Shown: positions 1 to 7,169, counted from the stretch's first letter. The stretch is DNA of 41,961 nt from Akkermansia sp. (GCA_017546445.1 JAFYWX010000019.1:1-41961), one strand, 5' to 3'. The notes: a model not told the origin generated them from the letters alone. Made by a program: numbers and translations.

Positions 1-6
1 AACTTA

Positions 7-233
7 CATTGCAGGGCAGAATGCCCTGCAGTGAAATTGCGGGCAGAGGCCCGCAATGAAATCCGCCACTATCGTGACGGTCTAAATCCGGTTATCACCG
101 GTCTAAATTGCCCGGCTTCCGCCGGGCAGTGTTTCATCCCCGCCAAATCGTCATTTGGCGGAGAAAGAGGGGGAGCAGGCTCCAGGGGTGTTGATAATGC
201 AGTCAAACGTGAAATCCTAGTGTCACATGTGGG
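7..233 (-). repeat. Composite repeat, copy A: conserved head plus hairpin array
   Basis: Read on the minus strand, 233 to 162 is a conserved head and 161 to 7 is a run of six small hairpins. Stems and loops on the plus strand: 140-161 (9 bp, loop CGTC), 109-128 (8 bp, loop TTCC), 88-101 (5 bp, loop TATC), 63-80 (7 bp with one mismatch, loop TATC), 36-57 (9 bp, loop AGAG) and 7-33 (12 bp with one wobble, loop GAA). Short linkers such as TGAAAT and TCTAAAT recur between them. The head shares blocks CCACATGTG, GATTTCAC, TTGACTGC, TTATCAACA, TGGAGCC and TCCCCCTCTTT, in the same order, with 20254-20325. I see no convincing gene here; the short open frame across 31-285 only reads through the hairpins. 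Confidence 0.8.
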
Positions 234-259
234 AGCGCAACTAGCCTGTAACTTTTGGA

Positions 260-288
260 TTGAAGTGTATGTGTTCATGGTGTAGAAT
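260..288 (+). promoter_or_regulatory. Sigma70-type promoter of the Sel1 lipoprotein gene
   Basis: A -35 box TTGAAG (260-265) and a -10 box TAGAAT (283-288) are separated by exactly 17 bp. The predicted transcription start falls at about 295, on the GTG that opens the reading frame, so the message would be leaderless or nearly so. Confidence 0.55.
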
Positions 289-294
289 AGCTGT

Positions 295-1593
295 GTGAAA
301 GAAATGAAGAATTTACTGTTGACCTGTGGGGTAGGGGTTGTGTGCCTGTGTGGCTGTGGAGATGATACCTCGCGGGGTGTGGAGCTGTATGAGCGTTTTC
401 AGGCTGCGCTGGTAGCCGAGGATGCTGCTGAGAAGGAGAGAGCAGCAGAGTACTTGCAGCAGGCGGCAGATGCTGGTCATGCGCTGGCTATGTGCCGGAT
501 GGGGCAGCGGCTGATGGGTTCTGACAAGCCCGAGGATATGAGTGCAGGGGTTGAGTGGCTGAAGCGCGCGGCTGAAACAGGCGAGGGCGAAGGGTTGTAC
601 CTGCTGGGGCTTTGCTATGACCAGGGGCGCGGCACGGAGAAGGATGCCAACCGCGCTGTGGAGTGCTGGCAGGGGGCAGCTGCCAAAGGTTTTGCCCCTG
701 CGCTGGTGACTCTGGGTATGGCATATGCTAATGGCTATGGCGGTTTGGAGAAGAGCATTGAGAAGGCAGTGGAAAACTACGAGCAGGCTGCTTCGCTGGA
801 GGATGCGCGCGGGTGTTACAGCATGGCTGTGTGCTACGACCAGGGCAAGGGGGTGGAGAAGGATGCCGCCAAGGCAGTGGCGTATGCCCGCCGCGCTGCG
901 GAGCAGCAGCATTCGGATGCCTGTCTCTTTATGGGGAAGGCGCACCTCATGGGGTATGGTGGTGCAGAAAAATCTCCTGCGCAGGCGGCGCCGTATCTGC
1001 TGAAGGCGGCAGACGCCGGTAATGCGGAGGCTGCTCTCCAGCTCGGTAAGCTGGCTTTCGACGGTACGGGAATCAAGAAGGACTACGGTCTGGCTGCACG
1101 TTGTTTCCAGCTTGCGGCACAGAGCGGTAATTCGGAAGCATTCTGCCTGCTTGGGGCTTGTTATGATGCCGGACTGGGGCTGAAGAAGGATGCGGCCAAG
1201 GCGGTAGAGTGCTGGAAACGCGCAGCCGATGGTGAGAATGCCCGTGCGGCCTATTTCCTGGGCCGTTGCGTGGAGAAGGGCCATGGTGCCCGAAAGGATG
1301 CAGCTGTGGCTGCACGCCTGTATGCCATGGCAGCCCGCAGGGGGGATGTCCTGGGCACACTGGCATATGCTGAATGCCTGCTGAATGGAGCAGGTGTTGA
1401 GAAGAATGAGGCCGAGGCTGTGCAGATTTATGAGCGTCTTGCCAAGGCTGGCGTGCCGCAGGCTATGCTTCAGCTGGGTAATTGCCTTGATGAAGGCCGC
1501 GGGGTGAATAAGGATGCTGACAAGGCCCGCGATTGGTGGCGACAGGCTGCTGCAGCAGGAAGTGAAGAGGCTGCAAACAAGCTTAAGCCTTAG
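295..1593 (+). CDS. Sel1-like repeat lipoprotein
   Basis: Predicted outer-envelope lipoprotein built almost wholly of Sel1-like (TPR-like) repeats, a fold that mediates protein-protein contacts. A signal peptide ends in the lipobox LCGC with Cys21 as the acylation site. From about residue 40 to the end there are roughly ten 36-residue repeats of the type ALxxLGxxYxxGxGVxKDxxKAxxWxxxAAxxG. The start is GTG at 295, or ATG at 304; both keep the signal peptide, and the promoter at 260-288 places transcription at 295. The gene stands alone, with a terminator at 1620-1662. Function unknown; Sel1 lipoproteins often act as scaffolds or regulators in the envelope. Two other Sel1 proteins are encoded at 11065-12471 and 33408-34085. 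Confidence 0.9.
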   Translation: MKEMKNLLLTCGVGVVCLCGCGDDTSRGVELYERFQAALVAEDAAEKERAAEYLQQAADAGHALAMCRMGQRLMGSDKPEDMSAGVEWLKRAAETGEGEGLYLLGLCYDQGRGTEKDANRAVECWQGAAAKGFAPALVTLGMAYANGYGGLEKSIEKAVENYEQAASLEDARGCYSMAVCYDQGKGVEKDAAKAVAYARRAAEQQHSDACLFMGKAHLMGYGGAEKSPAQAAPYLLKAADAGNAEAALQLGKLAFDGTGIKKDYGLAARCFQLAAQSGNSEAFCLLGACYDAGLGLKKDAAKAVECWKRAADGENARAAYFLGRCVEKGHGARKDAAVAARLYAMAARRGDVLGTLAYAECLLNGAGVEKNEAEAVQIYERLAKAGVPQAMLQLGNCLDEGRGVNKDADKARDWWRQAAAAGSEEAANKLKP

Positions 1594-1619
1594 TGCCTGC
1601 ACCAGTAAATGGATTTCTG

Positions 1620-1662
1620 CATCTGCGCGTAACGGTGTATCCGGTGCGCGCAGATGTTTTTT
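1620..1662 (+). terminator. Intrinsic terminator after the Sel1 lipoprotein gene
   Basis: A 10-bp perfect stem (CATCTGCGCG at 1620-1629 with CGCGCAGATG at 1647-1656) is followed directly by six T residues at 1657-1662. Confidence 0.75.
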
Positions 1663-1668
1663 GCTGCT

Positions 1669-1728
1669 TTATGAGCTGCTGCTGGCGGGAAGGAGAATAA
1701 TATCCTGCCCGAAGATATCGGAGAATCT
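1669..1728 (-). pseudogene. Remnant of a second Ppx/GppA-like 3' end
   Basis: On the minus strand this stretch encodes FSDIFGQDIILLPASSSS followed by TAA. It closely resembles the last residues of the Ppx-like protein at 2363-3955 (FSDIFGQDIVLIPSSGTSV). Only the C-terminal tail is present, it has no start, and it is out of frame with the neighbouring 1740-2366 gene. It is either the original 3' end displaced by insertion of the 1723-2396 segment or the last trace of a duplicated ppx gene. Confidence 0.6.
1700..1722. repeat. 23-bp direct repeat, copy 1
   Basis: Identical over 23 bp to 2397-2419. It lies within the Ppx-like 3' end remnant. The two copies bracket a 674-bp segment that carries the 208-residue membrane-protein gene and an alternative 3' end for the Ppx-like gene. 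Confidence 0.85.
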
Positions 1729-1739
1729 TTTTCAGTGCT

Positions 1740-2366
1740 TCAGTGTTTGAAACAGGTTCGCCGGAACATGCGGCAGAACGCCGCAAGCATGCGGTAGAGT
1801 ACGCAGCCCAGTGCTACTGGCACTGCAATGAACGGTGTGAGTATCAGTAGATTCAGGCCCAGAGCGGCCCAGGCATAGGCTATGCGGAATCGCAGCGGAT
1901 AATGCTGCCAGACTATTTCCGGCGTTATGCGTGAGGAGAAGAGCCCGCCTTTGTTCCGGCTGTAATCAGCCACCAGCAGCAGCCCGTTGCCGCATTCCAC
2001 CACATCGACTGAGCCGTGGCCAAACCAACAGCCGTAGCGCCAGGGGCGCGGCAGTTCATATTGCTGCAGCAGCTTATTCATACGCCCGGCCGTGGGGCCG
2101 GTGGCTGATACTTCATCAAATCGCTGCATGTTCACTGCTGAGGGTCGGGCGATGAAGATGCGGGTGTATACCTGCTCCCCCTGGCAGAAGGGATTTTCCG
2201 GACTGGTGGTGGTTTTGATGATGCTTTCCGGGGCGCCCCAGTATTCGTAGTTCCAGTCCCGGTCCGGCATCAGGTAGTAAAGCGGCAGCCCGGCTATGAT
2301 AAAGACCCATATTCCCATCAGCCAGCGCCGGATAATCCGGTATATCCCTCCGTGCGCAGTGTTCAT
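1740..2366 (-). CDS. Hypothetical membrane protein, translationally coupled to the Ppx-like gene
   Basis: A 208-residue protein of no family I recognise. A hydrophobic segment lies at about residues 15-31 and a second stretch at about 165-195, with a soluble domain of about 130 residues between them. That domain is probably outside the cytoplasm and is rich in aromatic residues (WNYEYWGAP, PWRYGCWFGHG). The start ATG overlaps the stop of the upstream Ppx-like gene as ATGA, so the two are probably translated together. The gene lies between two 23-bp direct repeats (1700-1722 and 2397-2419), which suggests it arrived by insertion or survived a duplication. Function unknown. Confidence 0.7.
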   Translation of the reverse strand: MNTAHGGIYRIIRRWLMGIWVFIIAGLPLYYLMPDRDWNYEYWGAPESIIKTTTSPENPFCQGEQVYTRIFIARPSAVNMQRFDEVSATGPTAGRMNKLLQQYELPRPWRYGCWFGHGSVDVVECGNGLLLVADYSRNKGGLFSSRITPEIVWQHYPLRFRIAYAWAALGLNLLILTPFIAVPVALGCVLYRMLAAFCRMFRRTCFKH

Positions 2367-3955
2367 ACGCTTGTTCCGGAGCTGGGAATCAGCACGATAT
2401 CCTGCCCGAAGATATCGGAAAAAAGGGCGCCCTTGGTGCGCAGAGCCAGGTTTTCCAGCGTGAGGTCGGCTACATCCGGCACCAGCAGCTCGAGCCTGCG
2501 GGCATTGGCACGCACGGTGAAGCTGCGGATGCGGCGTGAGTGTGCGCGCTCCATGGCCTCCGCCACGCGGAGCAGAGCTGCCAGTTTCTGCACACGGAGG
2601 CGGTCGCTCTGCCCCAGCAGGGCATAGGTTGGTTCTGTGGGGGTGGGGGCTCCGTGGCGGTGGTAGCGAGCCAGTAGCCCCACCACTTCCACATCTGCCC
2701 GGGAGAGGCCGAAGATTTCCGAATTGAGGATGATATACTGGCTGTGGTGGTGGTGTTTCTTGGGGTTGATGTAGCTGCCTACCTCGTGCAGAATGGCGGC
2801 CACCTTGAGCAACAGCCGGTCGTGGCGGCTCAGGCCGTGCAGCTCCTGCAGCTGGTCAAAGAGCATCATGGTGAGCCGGCGTATCTGCTGCCCGTGTGCT
2901 TTATCCACGCGGTAGTGGTTGGCCAGCAGCACGGCAAAGTGCACCACTTCATCCTCCAGCGCCAGGTCATCATGCCGCCCGGGCATGAGATTGCGCAGGA
3001 AGGCGTGGGAGAATTCCTCTGCCGGGCACATGATGCTGCGTGGCTCGAAATCACGCGCTACGGCCAGGTAGATAAGCACGGTGGGCAGCAGGGCACACAC
3101 GCTGGCATAGTCTTCCTTGTACTGGCTCTGGCGCTGGTTGGGCGGGGTGGCGGCAATTTCGTGCGCCAGGCGGGAGAGCCCCTCCTCGGTCACGCCTTCG
3201 CCCAGCGCCAGGGGAGAGGAGATAACGTGGAAATCCGGGCCGAAGATGATGAGGGCATCGGGTGGCTCGGGCAGGTCGTCCTCAATATCGTAGACCACCT
3301 GTTCCATGATGCCGCGGATATGCTCGCGGATGAGGGAGCTTTCGCTCTCTGTGCCGGCCATTTCCGTGGCATCGCCGATGGCAATGCCGGTGCGGTGGGC
3401 GCCCATGCGGTAGCTGGCGTAGTAGGAGATACGCCCTTTATCGAATAGCAGAAAACGCGTGTTGCCGGGGCCCACATGCAGCACCAGCACGCGCTTGGTG
3501 GTCAGCTCCTCATGCTTATCCAGCAGGGCGCGGGTGTTCAGGTAGAGCAGGCGGGTCATCTCGCCGTCGTCCATTACCTCCAGCTGCATGCCGCAGGTAA
3601 TCTGCAGGCGGTTCACCAGTGTGTCCAGGTTGCGCACGTCCAGCAGAATATTGGTGGCCAGCAGACGCACCTCCACCGGGGCTGCCAGGCGGTACTCGGC
3701 CAGCAGTTCATTGTACCCTTGTGCAATCTGCACGCAACGGTCCATGGTGTCGCGGGTGATGCAGCCGCCGTTGAACACATCGTGCGCCAGCTCCACCGGC
3801 TGGGAGAGCACATCCAGCACGCGTGTGCCGCCCTCATTCTGCTCTGCCACCATCATGGAGACGGCATCTGCCCCCAGGAAAATGACCGCTTTCACCGCCG
3901 GGGTGCTGCGGGTTTCCTTGCGGGTGCTCTGGCTGCGGCGTGTTCTGGTCGGCAT
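2363..3955 (-). CDS. Divergent Ppx/GppA-type phosphatase with HD-like C-terminal domain
   Basis: The 530-residue protein has the layout of exopolyphosphatase / guanosine pentaphosphatase: an N-terminal actin-fold region (VKAVIFLGADAVSMMVAE), an ATNILLDVRN segment matching the family's ATSALREA motif, a glycine loop (LHVGPGNTRFLLF), and a C-terminal helical HD-like domain (AAILHEVGSYI, HHHHSQYIILNSEIFGLS). The phosphate-binding loops are degenerate: GADA replaces GSNS, GPGN replaces GGGS, and HE replaces the HD pair. Activity on polyphosphate or pppGpp is therefore uncertain, although the probable catalytic acid region (DGEMTRLLYL) is present. An in-frame extension reaches 4084, but the promoter at 3963-3991 supports the ATG at 3955. 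The C-terminus lies in a duplicated 23-bp segment. Confidence 0.8.
   Translation of the reverse strand: MPTRTRRSQSTRKETRSTPAVKAVIFLGADAVSMMVAEQNEGGTRVLDVLSQPVELAHDVFNGGCITRDTMDRCVQIAQGYNELLAEYRLAAPVEVRLLATNILLDVRNLDTLVNRLQITCGMQLEVMDDGEMTRLLYLNTRALLDKHEELTTKRVLVLHVGPGNTRFLLFDKGRISYYASYRMGAHRTGIAIGDATEMAGTESESSLIREHIRGIMEQVVYDIEDDLPEPPDALIIFGPDFHVISSPLALGEGVTEEGLSRLAHEIAATPPNQRQSQYKEDYASVCALLPTVLIYLAVARDFEPRSIMCPAEEFSHAFLRNLMPGRHDDLALEDEVVHFAVLLANHYRVDKAHGQQIRRLTMMLFDQLQELHGLSRHDRLLLKVAAILHEVGSYINPKKHHHHSQYIILNSEIFGLSRADVEVVGLLARYHRHGAPTPTEPTYALLGQSDRLRVQKLAALLRVAEAMERAHSRRIRSFTVRANARRLELLVPDVADLTLENLALRTKGALFSDIFGQDIVLIPSSGTSV
2397..2419. repeat. 23-bp direct repeat, copy 2
   Basis: Second copy of the sequence at 1700-1722, encoding the SDIFGQDI residues near the end of the Ppx-like protein. 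Similarity to copy 1 continues at protein level for about ten residues beyond the identical core, which points to duplication of a gene end rather than a chance match. Confidence 0.85.
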
Positions 3956-3962
3956 AATCCAT

Positions 3963-3991
3963 ATTCTATACCAACGCCCCCGGCGTTTCAA
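3963..3991 (-). promoter_or_regulatory. Promoter of the Ppx-like gene
   Basis: On the minus strand, TTGAAA (3991-3986) and TAGAAT (3968-3963) are separated by 17 bp. Only 7 nt lie between the -10 box and the ATG at 3955, so the message is probably leaderless. This decides the start codon. Confidence 0.65.
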
Positions 3992-4120
3992 GCGCATAGT
4001 TCTTTTTTGCTTCATGGATGGGTTTTGTTGCAGCGAACAAAAGTGCATTTTTTGCACTTTATTGTTCTTTTTTGTGCATGACAACTAAAAATAATTGACG
4101 ACGGTGGGAGTGGTTATGTT

Positions 4121-4339
4121 ACGCGTTGGCATAATTAGGAACAGCCCTCCAAATCGGACTTTGTTGTTCTCGAGGCACGGGACTTTAGTCCCGAAAACCA
4201 TGACGCTTAAATCGGGACTAAAGTCCCGTGCTCCGATGAAATAGCTCGCCAAAGTCTGATTTATCAATTTGCTACAAAACATGCTCTCCAGAACAATAAA
4301 TCTCTTCGCTAATTGTTCCAACGCGTTAGCATGATGAGG
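4121..4339. repeat. Nested palindromic repeat element flanked by imperfect direct repeats
   Basis: The 465-bp gap between the Ppx-like and ABC genes has no convincing gene. It contains two hairpins with the same stem, CGGGAC/GTCCCG: 4178-4193 (loop TTTA) and 4213-4228 (loop TAAA). These are inverted copies of each other. They lie inside a longer inverted repeat (4151-4163 with 4250-4262, 12 of 13 matching), and the whole is bracketed by 19-bp direct repeats starting ACGCGTT (4121-4139 and 4321-4339, 16 of 19 matching). A further hairpin pairs 4291-4297 with 4312-4318. The stem GGAGCACGGGAC recurs at 6664-6676. It looks like a small non-coding mobile or REP-like element. Confidence 0.65.
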
Positions 4340-4383
4340 GGATTGATATGAAGGGCGCGCAGTGCGCATGAATCATTTGAAAA

Positions 4384-4412
4384 TTGCATTCGGTGGTGCG
4401 ATTTGCTACAAT
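4384..4412 (+). promoter_or_regulatory. Promoter of the ABC ATPase gene
   Basis: TTGCAT (4384-4389) and TACAAT (4407-4412) with a 17-bp spacer. The ATG at 4421 is 8 nt after the -10 box, which predicts a leaderless message and argues against the upstream TTG at 4403, which precedes the -10 box. Confidence 0.65.
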
Positions 4413-4420
4413 GCCCTCAC

Positions 4421-5200
4421 ATGGCATATCTGGAGTTAGAGCATGTGAGTGTGCATTTTCCGGTGCGCAATACCTGGGGAACCACCGGTGAGGTGGTGCG
4501 CGCGGTGGATGATGTGTGCCTTTCGGTGCCCAAAGGGAGCATTCTGGGCCTGGTGGGCGAGAGCGGGTGCGGTAAATCGACCCTCTCCCGCGCCATTATG
4601 CAGCTGCAGCCGGTGACGAGTGGGCGCATTGTGCTGGATGGCATGGACCTGACCGCTCTGCCGCCGCGCGAGGTTCGCCGCCGTCGGCTGGATTTCCAGA
4701 TGGTGTTCCAGGACCCCTATGCCTCGCTGAACCCGCGTTTCAGCATTTTTTCCACCCTGGCGGAGGCGCTGGGGCAGCGCGAGCCGCTTCCCCGCCGCGG
4801 GCGGGAGGAGGCTGTGGCAGAGCTCATGGAGCGCGTGGGCCTGAGCCCGGAGCACATGTACAAATACCCGCATGAATTTTCCGGCGGCCAGCGCCAGCGC
4901 ATCGCCATTGCCCGCGCCATTGCGCCGCGTCCGGCCCTGCTGCTGGCAGATGAACCGGTTTCCGCGCTGGATGTCTCCATCCAGAGCCAGATTCTGAACC
5001 TGCTTACCGACCTGGTGCAGGAGATGGGCATCACCATGATATTCATCTCGCACGACCTCGGTGTGGTGCATTACCTGGCTGATGATATTGCTGTGATGCG
5101 CCGCGGGCATATCGAGGAATACGGCACGGCGGATGAAGTGTTCCACCACCCCCGCGCCGAATACACCCGTGCCCTGCTGGCTGCCGTGCCCACACTGTGA
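4421..5200 (+). CDS. ABC transporter ATP-binding protein, oligopeptide/dipeptide type (OppF/DppF-like)
   Basis: A cytoplasmic ATPase subunit that would energise an oligopeptide or dipeptide importer. It has Walker A GESGCGKST, the Q-loop region QMVFQDPYASLNPR (typical of the OppD/OppF group), signature SGGQRQR, Walker B ALLLADEP and the switch histidine in FISHDLGVVHYLAD. At 259 residues it is shorter than OppF (about 330) because it ends soon after the RALLAAVPTL segment. No permease or binding-protein gene lies next to it, so it is orphaned here or works with subunits encoded elsewhere. The start follows from the promoter at 4384-4412; there is no Shine-Dalgarno sequence. Confidence 0.9.
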   Translation: MAYLELEHVSVHFPVRNTWGTTGEVVRAVDDVCLSVPKGSILGLVGESGCGKSTLSRAIMQLQPVTSGRIVLDGMDLTALPPREVRRRRLDFQMVFQDPYASLNPRFSIFSTLAEALGQREPLPRRGREEAVAELMERVGLSPEHMYKYPHEFSGGQRQRIAIARAIAPRPALLLADEPVSALDVSIQSQILNLLTDLVQEMGITMIFISHDLGVVHYLADDIAVMRRGHIEEYGTADEVFHHPRAEYTRALLAAVPTL

Positions 5201-5223
5201 AGTGAATAAGGAATAGTGAATAG
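5201..5223. repeat. AT-rich GTGAATA-type repeat upstream of the rhuM-like gene
   Basis: A short repeat built of GTGAATA/GAATAGTGAATAG units immediately follows the ABC gene. A related sequence occurs in inverted orientation at 6769-6798, so the two bracket the RhuM gene and its downstream partner. Confidence 0.5.
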
Positions 5224-5235
5224 TTTTCTGCACCC

Positions 5236-6243
5236 ATGAATACCGAACTTCAATTTCTTTTGTATGATGCGCCTGATGCTAAGGCGAGTATACAGGTCTA
5301 CGTAAAAGACGAAACATTATTTGCCACTCAAAAGGCGATAGCTGATTTATTTGAGATTGGAGTTCCCGCTGTTAGTAAGCATTTGAAGAATATTTTTGAA
5401 GAAGGCGAATTGGAGGAAAATGTGGTTGTTTCCAAAATGGAAATAACCACTGAACATGGTGCTATCAAAGGGAAGACACAAACCAAGTCAGTTAATTTCT
5501 ACAACCTCGATGCCATCATCTCCGTGGGGTATCGGGTAAATTCGCGCAAAGCCACGCGGTTCCGCCAGTGGGCTACGCGTACGCTCAATGAGTACATCCG
5601 CAAGGGATTTGTGATGGACGATGAGCGCCTGAAACAGGGGCAGACGGCTTTTGGGAAGGATTATTTCCGCGAATTGCTGGAGCGTGTGCGCTCCATCCGC
5701 GCCAGTGAGCGCCGCATCTGGCAGCAGATTACCGATATTTTTGCGGAATGCAGCATTGATTATGACCGCGAATCGCAGGCCTGCCGGAATTTCTATGCCA
5801 TGGTGCAGAATCGTTTCCACTTTGCTATCACCGGCAAGACGGCGGCGGAGATTGTGTATGATTCTGCTGATCATACCAAGGAACATATGGGGCTTCTTAC
5901 CTGGAAAAACGCCCCGGAAGGCCGTATTCTGAAGTCAGATGTGACGGTGGCCAAAAATTATCTGGACGAGAAGCAGATTCGGCGGCTGGAGCGGGCCGTG
6001 ACGGGCTTTTTTGACTATATCGAGGACCTGGTGGAGCGTGAGAACACCTTTAACATGGCCCAGTTTGCTGAAAGTGTGAATGAATTTCTGGCTTTCCGCC
6101 GTTATGAGCTGCTGCCGGATAAGGGGCGGGTCTCACATGCCCAGGCAGAGGCCAGGGCGCATGCGGAATACGAGGTGTTTAACAAAACTCAGCTCATTAA
6201 CTCTGATTTCGATAAGCTGATTCGCCGTACACGTGAATCATGA
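5236..6243 (+). CDS. RhuM family protein
   Basis: A 335-residue protein with the features of the RhuM (virulence RhuM) family, named after a Salmonella pathogenicity-island gene of unknown biochemical role. The N-terminal 110 residues look like a DNA-binding region: FATQKAIADLFEIGVPAVSKHLKNI resembles a helix-turn-helix, and FYNLDAIISVGYRVNSRKATRFRQWA is the family's most conserved block. The C-terminal half is helical. Family members often sit on mobile or accessory loci next to defence genes, and this copy is bracketed by inverted AT-rich repeats. It overlaps the next gene by 4 bp (ATGA). Length is typical for the family. Confidence 0.85.
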   Translation: MNTELQFLLYDAPDAKASIQVYVKDETLFATQKAIADLFEIGVPAVSKHLKNIFEEGELEENVVVSKMEITTEHGAIKGKTQTKSVNFYNLDAIISVGYRVNSRKATRFRQWATRTLNEYIRKGFVMDDERLKQGQTAFGKDYFRELLERVRSIRASERRIWQQITDIFAECSIDYDRESQACRNFYAMVQNRFHFAITGKTAAEIVYDSADHTKEHMGLLTWKNAPEGRILKSDVTVAKNYLDEKQIRRLERAVTGFFDYIEDLVERENTFNMAQFAESVNEFLAFRRYELLPDKGRVSHAQAEARAHAEYEVFNKTQLINSDFDKLIRRTRES

Positions 6244-6644
6244 ATGAAATCCCTCCCTGTGTGATGCCGCGGCGGCGGTTTATATTGTGGTGCCTGTGGG
6301 CGTGTGTGCTCTGTGCGGTGGCATACATGGTCAGTTGCGGCATCAACGACCCTGAGGCCTTTGCGCTTCTCTTCTGGGCGGTGGTATTGCTGTCGGTTCC
6401 GGCGAGGTCGCGGGGTGGAACTCTGCTGCAGCTGCTGGGGCTCATGGTGCCGGTGGGCATGGCAGGAGCCTCTGTGCTGAGTGCAATAATTCGTTACTCT
6501 GGCGAACAGCCTTGGATGGAGTACCTGAAAATATTGTTCGGCTCCATGGTGCTGGTGTGGTGGCTCGGCTCTCCGTTCATTATTGTGGGTCTGCTGGTGT
6601 ATCTGGTATTCTGCAGGCTGAGGAAACGATTCGGCAGGCGATGA
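6240..6644 (+). CDS. Small hypothetical membrane protein downstream of rhuM
   Basis: A 134-residue protein with about four hydrophobic segments (near residues 12-32, 40-55, 62-84 and 96-124) and a basic C-terminus (RLRKRFGRR). The start ATG at 6240 overlaps the RhuM stop as ATGA, indicating translational coupling; a second ATG follows at 6244. I recognise no family. Its pairing with RhuM suggests a shared accessory role, but nothing in the sequence states what that is. Confidence 0.65.
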   Translation: MNEIPPCVMPRRRFILWCLWACVLCAVAYMVSCGINDPEAFALLFWAVVLLSVPARSRGGTLLQLLGLMVPVGMAGASVLSAIIRYSGEQPWMEYLKILFGSMVLVWWLGSPFIIVGLLVYLVFCRLRKRFGRR

Positions 6645-6668
6645 TGCATACCGCATAATCTGTCGGAG

Positions 6669-6687
6669 CACGGGACTCTCGTCCCGT
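6669..6687. repeat. Dispersed hairpin of the CGGGAC/GTCCCG family
   Basis: A perfect stem ACGGGAC/GTCCCGT (6670-6687) closes on the loop TCTC. The preceding bases TCGGAGCACGGGACT match the reverse complement of 4222-4236, so this is another copy of the palindrome found in the 4121-4339 element. Confidence 0.6.
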
Positions 6688-6768
6688 ACCCGGAAACCTG
6701 TTGCCCTGCTGAACCGACACATGCCGCGCAGATTAACCTGCCAGGCGTTCGTCCTGATACCACTTTTT

Positions 6769-6798
6769 CACTATTCATTATTCTCTTCACTATTCACT
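6769..6798. repeat. AT-rich repeat, inverted copy downstream of the rhuM pair
   Basis: Reads CACTATTCATTATTC and continues as TATTCACT units. In reverse complement it resembles 5201-5223. It ends just upstream of the promoter at 6809-6837. Confidence 0.45.
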
Positions 6799-6808
6799 CA
6801 AAATGTTC

Positions 6809-6837
6809 TGGACATCATATCACCGGGGCGGTATGAT
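6809..6837 (+). promoter_or_regulatory. Promoter of the 97-residue protein gene and probably the genes after it
   Basis: TGGACA (6809-6814) and TATGAT (6832-6837) with a 17-bp spacer. The predicted transcript starts about 30 nt before the ATG at 6876. Confidence 0.55.
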
Positions 6838-6875
6838 GACAGGCAACGAACCAACATATAGAAACACACACGATT

Positions 6876-7169
6876 ATGGGACTTCTTCAGAATCTTGCCG
6901 CTGTCGCTATCCGCAACAAGGTCATGGGCAATCTGCGCGCCAACTGCCCGGAGGGCATCAAGGAGCAGCTCGAAACCCTGCTGGCCAATAAGGAGGCCGT
7001 GGGTATCATCCAGAAATTTGTGACCGAGGCCATGAAGGGCGGTGGCAAAATTCAGGCCGAGGCCGTGACCACGCTTCCGTTTCCTGCTGAAATCCAGCAG
7101 CTGCTGGCCGATACGCCCAAGCTGGTGACCTACCTGGTGCTGGCTGCCCGCATGGCCGGGAAGAAGTAA
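6876..7169 (+). CDS. Small hypothetical cytoplasmic protein
   Basis: A 97-residue protein with no signal peptide or membrane segment, largely helical, with N-terminal MGLLQNLAAVAIRNKVMGNL and C-terminal LVLAARMAGKK. I recognise no family. A clear promoter lies at 6809-6837, and the coding strand shows the codon use of its neighbours. It is the first gene of a tight plus-strand run with the two membrane proteins at 7238-8281 and 8297-9334. Confidence 0.65.
   Translation: MGLLQNLAAVAIRNKVMGNLRANCPEGIKEQLETLLANKEAVGIIQKFVTEAMKGGGKIQAEAVTTLPFPAEIQQLLADTPKLVTYLVLAARMAGKK

Noticed and set aside
31..285. 84-residue open frame at the window start
   Set aside because: It reads through six hairpins and the repeat head; composition follows the palindromes, with no protein features.
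313..1602. 429-residue minus-strand frame
   Set aside because: It mirrors the Sel1 repeat gene; its repeated pattern comes from the sense repeats.
4085..4369. 94-residue minus-strand frame
   Set aside because: It covers the nested palindromic element and shows no protein family features.
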